A stretch of 64,000 bases of DNA, from NCBI GenBank assembly GCA_022641835.1, contig CP048723.1, positions 124,001 to 188,000 of the forward strand, written 5' to 3'. A program made the position numbers and the translations under genes. Positions 19,501 through 27,423 of the stretch are shown piece after piece; positions within the stretch are counted from its first letter, which is position 1; every line of letters starts with the position of its first letter. The notes below the pieces were generated by a model, which saw only the letters and a program-made list of their open reading frames with translations, was not told where the DNA came from and made no database searches. The DNA comes from Petasospora fabianii (Eukaryota > Ascomycota > Saccharomycetes > Phaffomycetales > Wickerhamomycetaceae).

Positions 19501-20273
19501 GATGGAGTTGATGGGTTGTATGTGGAGTTTGATGAGAATTGTTGGAGTTTTGAGTTGCTCGATGTGGTAGGTGGTGATGGTGAGGTTTTCTTTTTTGGCT
19601 TACTCTTGGTGACCTCAATGAAATCATCATCGTCATCGCTGATGGAGACAACCTTATTGTCCTCAAAGTCATCTGGGACGACAAAGTCCTGCATGTCGTC
19701 GTCTGACTCATCCTTATCTTCCGGAACAAAGTCTTCCTCGTCATCATCCTGGATGATGCGTCTCTTCTTTCTGTTGTTAGATTTTGAGATGGAGATATCA
19801 GCTTCGTCGTTGTCATCATCATCACTCAGCTCAGCATAACACACCTTCTTCTTAGATCTTCTCACCTCAGTCGGGCTTGATGGTGGAAGCTGGTTCTTTT
19901 CCTCGTCCTGTTGTGCATCTTGAGCATTAACATGGGTGTTGGATACCTGAAGGGGTCTCTTAATGACAGGCTCCGATGGCGTTGATGGAGTGGCTGGAGC
20001 AACCTTCTTAGACTCGTCATCAATGGAAGTCTCGCGTGTGTTCTCTTTGTCATCATCATCATCGTCAACACCTGCAAGATCCTCGTTTTTGGAAGGTGAT
20101 GAGGATGGTGATGGCAACGAGTCTGAAGAAGATGTCTCCTTCTTAGCCGCCGGCGCTTCCTTCTTCTTGCCCTGACCAAAGAATGATAGGAGCGAGCTCT
20201 GCTTCAATTTGCCATCTGAAGAAGCGGTTTTCTTGACAGTGGTTCGCTTTGGTGTCTTCGCCACTGCAACCAT
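16599..20273 (-). CDS. MSH6: DNA mismatch repair protein Msh6
   Basis: MutS homologue that pairs with Msh2 to recognise base mismatches and small loops in the nucleus. The 1224 residues start with a PCNA-binding PIP box (QSSLLSFF, about 25-32) and a long charged, acidic linker. The mismatch-binding domain carries the Phe-x-Glu motif (GKFYELYE, about residue 340). The core lever/clamp domains follow, then the ATPase: Walker A TGANAAGKST (about 980), STFYVELSETK, Walker B VLDELGRGGSSSDG and the ABC His in FFATHYASL. The GGSSSDG form is that of yeast Msh6. The length is close to S. cerevisiae Msh6 (1242). It is divergent from SKI3 over about 300 bp that contain two MluI boxes. Confidence 0.97.
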   Translation of the reverse strand: MVAVAKTPKRTTVKKTASSDGKLKQSSLLSFFGQGKKKEAPAAKKETSSSDSLPSPSSSPSKNEDLAGVDDDDDDKENTRETSIDDESKKVAPATPSTPSEPVIKRPLQVSNTHVNAQDAQQDEEKNQLPPSSPTEVRRSKKKVCYAELSDDDDNDEADISISKSNNRKKRRIIQDDDEEDFVPEDKDESDDDMQDFVVPDDFEDNKVVSISDDDDDFIEVTKSKPKKKTSPSPPTTSSNSKLQQFSSNSTYNPSTPSKNATPSRAKPAPKHQKFTKENEERYQWLVDIRDAEKRSIGDPDYDPRTLYIPQSAWAKFTNFEKQYWEIKSKMWDCIVFFKKGKFYELYEKDAMIAHNEFDLKIAGGGRANMQLAGIPEMSFDFWATSFISKGFKVAKVDQTETALGKEIRESDAKAAKAKTTGGKKAVIERELKCVLTAGTLTDETMLLDDMAMYCCSIKEEADPEDSHGKIFGVAFIDTATGAINMTEFKDDSECTKLETLISQLRPKEIIVPKNGVSNIALRILKFNCQNNAIFNIVKPDTEFFDFDTTFEILTRSKYFPAENLDDLSQWPETLKDFYESRKMVGFSAFGGLLWYLQSLKLDTSLISQGNISPYTTIKPSTNLVLDGQTLQNLEIFANSFDGSDRGTLFKLVNRSTTAFGKRLLKTWIVHPLLHKDDIETRLDAVDQLLEDGDLRAILEETLVKLPDLERLVSRVHAGQLKLKDFTRVIEGFEDIASMYRRLDGHEMKGALRALHQSFPAEITECLEKWGDAFDRVKAKDQDILILSKGVEEDYDNSKQVISDLENELNIKLKEYRREFKTQSIEYKDFGKELYTIEMPVSIKVPSSWKQMGASKKTKRYWSPEVEALSKKYARAKEIHKILEDSLKTRMLLRFDKDYSTWNNVISCVAKFDCLLSLAKTSESIGFPAVRPQFIDSDTGVLEFSELRHPFFNTGVHSAKEFIPNSITLGGEHANMGLLTGANAAGKSTVLRMTCIAVILAQIGCYVPASSARLTPVDRIMTRLGANDNIMQGKSTFYVELSETKRILENATPKSLLVLDELGRGGSSSDGFAIAEAVLHHIVTHVQSLGFFATHYASLGESFKSHPQIQPYRMAIIVDDASKSITFLYKLEEGAAEGSFGMHVAAMCGIDRGIIDCAEKAAEEHEHTSMLKKSFTESTSVLPLGLQSDVSRLVSSGCGDGVLVYNETVKKHALQSIFSMIDGL

Positions 20274-20329
20274 CGTTTTATTCTTTGTGCTCCACAGCGG
20301 TAGAATGTGAATTGTAAGAGTAAGTTGTG

Positions 20330-20385
20330 ACGCGTCTATCTTTTGATTTAAGAAGTAAAGGAGCGGGCGGCAACGCGCGACGCGT
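20330..20385. promoter_or_regulatory. Two MluI cell-cycle boxes (ACGCGT)
   Basis: ACGCGT occurs at 20330-20335 and 20380-20385, both within the palindrome GACGCGTC, in the 302-bp MSH6/SKI3 spacer and about 55-110 bp from the MSH6 start. MBF (Mbp1-Swi6) binds such boxes to drive G1/S expression of replication and repair genes, and MSH6 is a known type of target in yeast. Confidence 0.75.
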
Positions 20386-20575
20386 CAATAGAGATGTGCC
20401 CAAACCATATGTCTATATCAGGGCTACGTAACCATTTTGATAGTGCCCTTACCGTATTGGTTTCAATTCCAACACCCGGACATCTCAATGATCTATCTTC
20501 ATTTTGGTGCTTGATCAATGATGATGGACTCGAGAGCTCATTTTATTCCTCAATTCCACTCATCAACTACCCCTT

Positions 20576-23500
20576 ATGTCGACAAAGCAGTACTTGAAGG
20601 CAGCGAAGCAGGCCCTTCAGGACGGTAATGCCGAGTACTGTGTCTCTTTGGCAGAAGATGCCCTTGAAATTGACCCAAAGAGCTACTTTGCATATGTCTT
20701 CATCGGAAAGGCTAGTCATCTTCTCGGTAAGATCAAGGAAGCTTGCGATGCATATAAGAAGGCTATTGCTATTGAGCCTGATAACCTTATGGCCTGGAAG
20801 GGTCTTGTTTTAGTTGTGAAAAACACAGATGACTACAAGTCCTTCTTTGAAACAATGGCTGATTACATCCAAGTGGCAACGGCTCAGGGACATGCTATTG
20901 CTGATCTTTTAAATGATATTGATTCATATCGTAAGAAGTACAGCTCCGAGGAGGTTAAGGAAGAATATCTAAGGCAGCTGCTTCCAGATGGGAAACTTCA
21001 GCAGGCTACCCACGGTCTCTTGATGAAGCCAGTATCGGCCATTACCAATTACTTGGACATTCTTTTGAAGAGAGAGAATAAGGAGATGTTCCAGGTGGTT
21101 GTTCGTGAGAAGATGAAGAACAAAAATAACACAGACAAAGCTGATGCAGCTGCTTGGCAGTTTTATCAAGTGTCCCAGATCCCACATCTCTATGAAGAGC
21201 TCATCAACATTCAAGACGATGATGAAAAGAGACGTGATACTGAGGAGCAGCTTCTCAAGTATAGACACTCAATGTTAAAAGCTGCTCCTTTAGATGCCAA
21301 ACAGAAGATCTTTGCCGAGCTCAAAGAGATGGTTGAAGGTATGGTTCTTGTCAAACACACTTCTTTCTACGCATGGTCTCTTTACTTTGACTGGATCGAT
21401 GTTGATACGCTTTCTGACTTTGATCCACAGGTTCTCAAGAACTTTATCGTGCTTTTCAAAGACCATCCATTGGGTCAAATTGTTCACTCTTTCCTGATGT
21501 CTGACATGTCGACTTACAACATTGAGCTTAAGGATGACAAGGAGACAAAGGAGAATATTGAAGCGACATCTTCGGAGGAACAGGCCCTCCAAGAGCTCAC
21601 AGTAGCCGAGGATGACTTGAGTTTAACACAAGATGAATTAATCAGCGTTATGACACAAGCCCTTCAAAGTTGCAAGACCAGTTTATTTGCCCATAGAATC
21701 GTTCTTGCATATCACATTCACTCCAAGAAATACCCAGAAGCATATCACATTTGTCAATCGGCCATTCAGCTTCTTGCAAGCACTACCAGATCTGTGGGTT
21801 ACCATTTCCCTAAGACCAAAGAGGACTATCTCATCAACTTTGGTCTCGTCCTGACTTACTATGAGGCTCCTAAGAACTATAAACGTGCCCTCGAGATCTT
21901 TGACAAGGTTCTTGCCGAGTCGCCAGACAACGTTAAGGCCCGTGTTGGTAAAGGTCTTATCCTCGCTGACAGAGGAGAACTAGAAAATTCTCGTGATCTT
22001 CTTTCAAGGATTTGTTCCGAGTTCCCAGATAATGAAGAGGCCCTTATGGAACTTTCGTGGGTACAGATTCGCCTCGATGAACACGAAGTTGGTCGTGATG
22101 GTCTTTTGTCCGTACTAAAGAACTTGAAAGGTAACAGTCTTTACATGCTGGAATTGAAAGCAAGAGTAAACTGGCGAATTGCAGAGAGTTATTCCACCGA
22201 AAAGAACTATTCAAAGGCCTATGAACATCTTGTTGATTCTCTCAGGTCTTTCCCAAATTATGCTTCATCATACACATCTCTCGGCTACATCTACTTGAAT
22301 GCATACAACGACCACAAACGTGCCAAAAAGTGCTTTGTCAAGGCATTTGAGCTCGATACCTCAGAGGTAAAGGCAGCCTACCAACTTGTGTCCGAGGCTA
22401 CTGAACAAACTGAGTGGTCTGCTGCTCAAGTCATCTGTACCAAGGTTCTCGAGTCTGAGAATGCTAAGCGTAATCTTGGTCAAGATTCCTGGCCATATCG
22501 TATTCTCGGATGTACAGCTCTGGAGCAACAAGATGCTGCTAAAGCCGTAGAATGGTTCCAGAACGCTATCAGATTGAACAAAGAGGACACTGAGTCCTGG
22601 GTCGGTCTCGGTGAAGCTTATGCCGGATGTGGACGTTTAGAAGCTGCTGCCAAGGTATTCAGAAGAGCCTTGGAACTCGTTCCAGATCATTGGGTTGCTA
22701 AATACTTGCTTGGTTCTATGCAGTTTCAAATCGGTGAATTTGAAGATGCCTTGGAGATCTTTGAAGATGTTTTGAAGGTGAAACCTAATGAGGAATGTGT
22801 TGTTGCTGGTATGTATGAAACATTGTACAGCTATGCTAGTGACTGTGTCTTGACTGGATTCTTTGGTAAGGCAATTGGTTTGGCTTTGAGCGCTTTTGAG
22901 TATATTGAACAAGGTAATGTTGAGTCTTACAATTTCTGGAAAACCTTGAGTGACTTGACACAGCTTTTCTTACAAGTCCAATCCAAGATTGACTTGTTCC
23001 CACATGAGAAACTCTTGGCTATTCTTAAGAAGTCAAACCTGGAAATCAATGAGTCATTGATTCAGGAATATGTTGGAAATCAGAAGCCAGTTGAGCTTGT
23101 TTCTTTGTTCCTCGTTTACATCAACAAGGCAGCTTTGGCTCTCGAGCCAAGATCCAGACCACTCCATTCTTCGGTTTTGTATAACCTTGGTCTCTCTCAG
23201 CTGATTGCTTTCCTCAATACCAAGAACACAGAGTACCGTGATGAAGCCATCGAAGTTCTTAAACGTTCTATCAAGATGCAGAACAATTATCAAGAGCCAT
23301 GGATTGCCCTTGGTATTGCCTCGATATCCGTGAATCCTCGTGTTGCTCAACACTGTTTCATCAAGGCTTCATCGATTGATCAACGTAATGCTTCGATTTG
23401 GTCGAATCTGGCACTTCTATACCTTCGTTATGGTGATAACAACTTAGCCACGGAGGCATATATGCGTGGTCAGTCACTTGCCCCAACGGAACCAATCTCA

Positions 23501-24604
23501 TGGCTTGGTCATGCTCTTGCTGCTGATGCTCAAGGTGATCGTGCCACATCTTCCAATATGTACACACATGCCTTTGTACTTTCTAATGGTAAGAATCCAG
23601 GTGCTCAGTTGGCGTATGGTGTTGATGTATGCTTGAAGAGAATTGGACAAGGTGGTGATTTCAAGGACATTGAAGCTGTTCAAGAATTGAGTACTGCCAG
23701 TTATGGTATGGTACAATATGTAAAGCATTACCCATTGGATCGCTTCGGTCTTGAAGTTTGTTGTTTGATCTTGGAACGTTTGAATGATTATAAGCTTGGA
23801 TTAGAGATTTCTGGTCAGCTCTTGGGGTTGCTTGAGTCTGTTTATGAAGAGACTGAAGATGAGAATGTATTGAATGGATTCGCACGTATTAAAGCCCAAA
23901 CTGCAAGATTTGAACTTGGATGCAAGGAGTATGAGACTGCAATTGAATCATGTCTTGAATGCTTAGAGCTCAGTGAAGATGAGAAGACAGTAATTTCATG
24001 TCGTACTGTTCTTGGTCTGGCATACTTCTTTACTGATAACTTTGATGGTGCCTTGGATGAGTTCAAGCAGGTATTGACGTTATCAAATGATGCCAAGAGA
24101 TTGATTGTTCTCATTTCACAAGTTCTCTATATATATGACACGGAGGAGACGAGACAAGCTGCACTTGATCAATTGTTCCATAGCATTGAGAACCAAGGAT
24201 CTTCCCTTGTTGTGGCACTTGTCATTGGTGCCATATCTGTCATTGAGAATCTTGAGGATTACATGGAGATTATCAAATCTGAATTGGAGTCTTTATCATT
24301 GGAAGAACTCATTGCTGATCGTAACAAGAACGTTCCATACTTGATCTCTAAGATAAATGAACGTCTTGGTCAAAACAGTCAATCAGTATGGCAAAAGAGT
24401 GCCTTCTTGTTCCCTGGTGATCTTGAGGTATGGAGACAGATTGATAAGAATGTTGCATTGAAGATTGCTAAGAGTGGTAAAGTCACTGCTGAGGAATTGA
24501 GTGATCGTTACACTGCTACTGGACAATTGAAAGACACTCAAAGATCGTTGTTCCTGGCGCCATGGAACAATACTGCTGCTCAGACCTTAAGAGGGTGTTT
24601 CTAA
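20576..24604 (+). CDS. SKI3: Ski3, TPR scaffold of the Ski complex
   Basis: Ski3 is the tetratricopeptide scaffold that holds the Ski2 helicase and two Ski8 subunits and threads cytoplasmic mRNA into the exosome for 3'-5' decay. The 1342 residues are almost entirely TPR-like helical pairs. The first TPRs (YLKAAKQALQDGNAEYCV, then YFAYVFIGKASHLLGK) and the typical C-terminus (RSLFLAPWNNTAAQTLRGCF) match Ski3. S. cerevisiae Ski3 is 1432 residues. The frame is intact throughout and the ATG at 20576 lies just downstream of the shared MSH6 promoter. The alternative, the Paf1-complex TPR protein Ctr9, is less likely because the N- and C-termini fit Ski3. Confidence 0.9.
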   Translation: MSTKQYLKAAKQALQDGNAEYCVSLAEDALEIDPKSYFAYVFIGKASHLLGKIKEACDAYKKAIAIEPDNLMAWKGLVLVVKNTDDYKSFFETMADYIQVATAQGHAIADLLNDIDSYRKKYSSEEVKEEYLRQLLPDGKLQQATHGLLMKPVSAITNYLDILLKRENKEMFQVVVREKMKNKNNTDKADAAAWQFYQVSQIPHLYEELINIQDDDEKRRDTEEQLLKYRHSMLKAAPLDAKQKIFAELKEMVEGMVLVKHTSFYAWSLYFDWIDVDTLSDFDPQVLKNFIVLFKDHPLGQIVHSFLMSDMSTYNIELKDDKETKENIEATSSEEQALQELTVAEDDLSLTQDELISVMTQALQSCKTSLFAHRIVLAYHIHSKKYPEAYHICQSAIQLLASTTRSVGYHFPKTKEDYLINFGLVLTYYEAPKNYKRALEIFDKVLAESPDNVKARVGKGLILADRGELENSRDLLSRICSEFPDNEEALMELSWVQIRLDEHEVGRDGLLSVLKNLKGNSLYMLELKARVNWRIAESYSTEKNYSKAYEHLVDSLRSFPNYASSYTSLGYIYLNAYNDHKRAKKCFVKAFELDTSEVKAAYQLVSEATEQTEWSAAQVICTKVLESENAKRNLGQDSWPYRILGCTALEQQDAAKAVEWFQNAIRLNKEDTESWVGLGEAYAGCGRLEAAAKVFRRALELVPDHWVAKYLLGSMQFQIGEFEDALEIFEDVLKVKPNEECVVAGMYETLYSYASDCVLTGFFGKAIGLALSAFEYIEQGNVESYNFWKTLSDLTQLFLQVQSKIDLFPHEKLLAILKKSNLEINESLIQEYVGNQKPVELVSLFLVYINKAALALEPRSRPLHSSVLYNLGLSQLIAFLNTKNTEYRDEAIEVLKRSIKMQNNYQEPWIALGIASISVNPRVAQHCFIKASSIDQRNASIWSNLALLYLRYGDNNLATEAYMRGQSLAPTEPISWLGHALAADAQGDRATSSNMYTHAFVLSNGKNPGAQLAYGVDVCLKRIGQGGDFKDIEAVQELSTASYGMVQYVKHYPLDRFGLEVCCLILERLNDYKLGLEISGQLLGLLESVYEETEDENVLNGFARIKAQTARFELGCKEYETAIESCLECLELSEDEKTVISCRTVLGLAYFFTDNFDGALDEFKQVLTLSNDAKRLIVLISQVLYIYDTEETRQAALDQLFHSIENQGSSLVVALVIGAISVIENLEDYMEIIKSELESLSLEELIADRNKNVPYLISKINERLGQNSQSVWQKSAFLFPGDLEVWRQIDKNVALKIAKSGKVTAEELSDRYTATGQLKDTQRSLFLAPWNNTAAQTLRGCF

Positions 24605-25593
24605 TGTGATACCTCTTGATAACAAGACCACTTCATCTAATGGCATGGAAGCGTATGCTTACCTACATTTACAAGCTTAAATCTGTAGACTCCTAGATAA
24701 GACAATAAGAACAATAGAACAATAGAACAATCGAACAATAAAACGGCTGGAGTATTCATGTACTCCATACTGCACATGACCCAATATGGAAATATTCGCG
24801 TATACACACTTTTACTATAAGATATATATAATGAATAGTACTTCTTTAAGAGATGTCTTTCATAAGCTTGCTCTATCTCTATGCTTTAAGTTGCATTCTC
24901 CTCATCCAGTAAGACACTGTAAACAATAGATGTATAGTGCTTATATGCCCTAACCGTTTTATCCTATTACGATGCACTGTGTGCCACCAACCAGACAAAG
25001 AACCAAGCCAAATCCGTACAGCCGCTCTTTTTAACCCGTTGCACCGGTGGAGACACGCAAAAGAGTCTTGTGGAATCAAAGTGAATGCGCCGTTGAGGCC
25101 AAGGGCTTCTAGAAGCTTTAAAAGATCTGCACGGAATCCCAATATGAGGTCGCTTGACAATTGTCTCATGTTACCCCTGAGTTGGATCTTTACCGTGTGC
25201 ATCCCGCACACACACAACAACTAGTTACCAAGTTAAACCCCTCTTTTACAAAAGAAATCACCTGACTATATCACCCCTATTGTACTATATTCCCCCTATT
25301 GTTTCACCCCTCGTTGTTTATTCCAACCAACAGAAACAAAAACTTCTGCAAAGAAAAAAAAAATTGTTAAAAAAAAGAAATTCACAGCCTTCGCGCATTG
25401 GGACATCATCAGCTTTGTCCAATTTCTCTTAGTTTTTGCTTCTTTTCGGCCCGAGATTTGTTATATTCCTTATTAAACTGGTGGATTCCTTGTCTTTGTT
25501 CATACACATAACACTCGATAGATCATTACCACTTACGACCTTCATATCCCACTCATAACTACATAAGTCTAACAGAAGAGAGCCTCCCCCACA
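24605..25593. other. Intergenic spacer SKI3/RGS gene
   Basis: About 990 bp. It contains a local repeat of AACAATAGA/AACAATAAA near 24707-24741, a somewhat more GC-rich stretch at about 25010-25150, and poly-A tracts at 25353-25380. ORFs on both strands around 24880-25220 overlap one another and show no recognisable protein, so they are not annotated. A long regulated promoter is plausible. Confidence 0.5.
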
Positions 25594-27285
25594 ATGTCAA
25601 GGACTAAGGCCCCATCACTCGAGTCGCTAGTCAACCAGTGTTGCGAGGACTATTACTCGAGGCTCACACAGTCAATAGATTACAAGTCATCCGATCAAAG
25701 TTCTCACTTCTCATATGAAAAGTTCTCCCAATACATCCAGTCATCACACTGTCAAGAGAACTTAAAATTCCTTATTGAGATTTACCACTATGAGAAGATC
25801 TGGAACAATATCTTCAAACGTCAGTCTTCTATCCTCAAGTGTAAGGATGACACAGCACAGCAACAACAGCAACAGCAACGTAAGCTCTCAGTCGCTACGA
25901 TGTTTAGCCATGCATCATCTCGTAAGCGTCACCCTTCCATCATCGAACTTCCCGAGCCCGGTGACAAGGAGCATGATCAACAGCAACAGCAACAGCAACA
26001 ACGTATGGACTCGATCCACTCGCTTGACAACGAAGACATTAACAACATCGTTTCCGAGCTCACAATCCCACACATTGTCAGCACAGAGAATGACATTGAC
26101 ACCCGTTCTTTTGTACAAGAGGAAGAAGATGATCCACGGTCCACCATCGGTCCACAGGGAACAGACGACAACATCTTCGCCACAAGTCCATCAAAACCAC
26201 TCACTAAGATTCATACACAACATTCACAACGATCGAATCCTAACTGGGACGTTTTGTTTAAACCGGGTTATCAATGCGATGATGACCACGACTGCATTTG
26301 CAATATTGCTAGTCATGAGCATAAACAAATCAACGTTAGTGACTTAGAAAGGTCCAACTCCAAGAGAACAAGTACAAGTGAAGATTTCGAGTATAGTGAC
26401 TGTGCTAAGCAATTAGAAGTTCGTGAGTTGCTTAAGGAGGAATTGGCTGAAAAGTTTGAATACATCATTACTTTCTACGTCATGAGCAACTCTCCATTCG
26501 AAATTAACTTGCCATCAGATGTCTATAAGGAACTCGTTGACGAGTATGAAAACACTAGGATCCTCTATCACTCACCATTGACGTTGTTGCGGGCCAAGAA
26601 CGCAGTGTTGCAGTTGCTCAGAGAGAACATTTACTACAAGTTCTTATCAGAGCAAGAAAGTCTTATCTCCAAGGAGAAAGCTACACAGTTACCACAACTA
26701 AGACATGACATTCCATCTGTTCAAACCACATCTCCATCACCACCACAATCAGATACTGCTCCTCTTTTCAATCCATCCTATAAACCTGTGGTGGCATCTT
26801 CAAGAGAACACAATAATCTCACTCGTGATCTTCAAAATCTACACATTGATAGTGCATCAATATCCACCTCTTCAAACACTCCAACACCATCATCAACAAC
26901 TTCAATTACAACCCCATCGGGACCAATCTCGAGCTTTTCCACTTTCATCAAATCACATCTCATCCACACAGCATCACCACTAGCTGGCCATGTAAACAAT
27001 GACTCTGCCAACACAACACCAATATCATCTCCATCTTCAAAAGTGTTTAAACGCACTCAGACATTTGCAGGTCAGACGAGCGCAGCAGCCTCTCCAACTT
27101 CTGAAACACAGAGTGCAAGATACTCGGTTATTGAGCTGGGACACGGACAAAAGACATCACCGACAACTGAAACATTACAAAAGGAAAATAATAGCCCATG
27201 GAGCAAGTTGCTCAAGTTTAAAAAATCAACAAAGTCAAAGTCTAAACCAATCGCTTCACCTAACCATGGCTCCTCTGGCCATTAA
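25594..27285 (+). CDS. RGS-domain protein, possibly Rgs2-like
   Basis: Putative regulator of G-protein signalling, a GTPase activator for a G-alpha subunit. The first RGS part is at residues about 38-74 (FSYEKFSQYIQSSHCQENLK, then FLIEIYHYEKIWNN). The second part is at about 270-350 (LLKEELAEKFEYIITFYV, YHSPLTLLRAKNAVLQLLRE). Between them lies an insertion of about 195 mostly disordered residues with two Gln tracts coded by CAA/CAG runs (25857-25878 and 25978-26001). The C-terminal third is Ser/Thr/Pro-rich and ends in a basic stretch (KKSTKSKSKP). S. cerevisiae Rgs2 (309 aa, acts on Gpa2) is the nearest comparison I can make. Assignment to Rgs2 rather than another RGS protein is uncertain. 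Confidence 0.68.
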   Translation: MSRTKAPSLESLVNQCCEDYYSRLTQSIDYKSSDQSSHFSYEKFSQYIQSSHCQENLKFLIEIYHYEKIWNNIFKRQSSILKCKDDTAQQQQQQQRKLSVATMFSHASSRKRHPSIIELPEPGDKEHDQQQQQQQQRMDSIHSLDNEDINNIVSELTIPHIVSTENDIDTRSFVQEEEDDPRSTIGPQGTDDNIFATSPSKPLTKIHTQHSQRSNPNWDVLFKPGYQCDDDHDCICNIASHEHKQINVSDLERSNSKRTSTSEDFEYSDCAKQLEVRELLKEELAEKFEYIITFYVMSNSPFEINLPSDVYKELVDEYENTRILYHSPLTLLRAKNAVLQLLRENIYYKFLSEQESLISKEKATQLPQLRHDIPSVQTTSPSPPQSDTAPLFNPSYKPVVASSREHNNLTRDLQNLHIDSASISTSSNTPTPSSTTSITTPSGPISSFSTFIKSHLIHTASPLAGHVNNDSANTTPISSPSSKVFKRTQTFAGQTSAAASPTSETQSARYSVIELGHGQKTSPTTETLQKENNSPWSKLLKFKKSTKSKSKPIASPNHGSSGH

Positions 27286-27423
27286 ACTACATTGATGACA
27301 TTATGAAAATACCACCATAGAACTTCAAACTCTTGCATACTCAGTACCACCTGAACTAATTATTAATGGACGCTATCACGATTGCTTATATGATCAAGTA
27401 CTGTAGAACGACCAGCGCTCAGA

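Noticed and set aside
24879-25224. Overlapping ORFs on both strands upstream of the RGS gene
   Set aside because: Mutual shadows in a slightly GC-rich stretch; neither has a recognisable domain.
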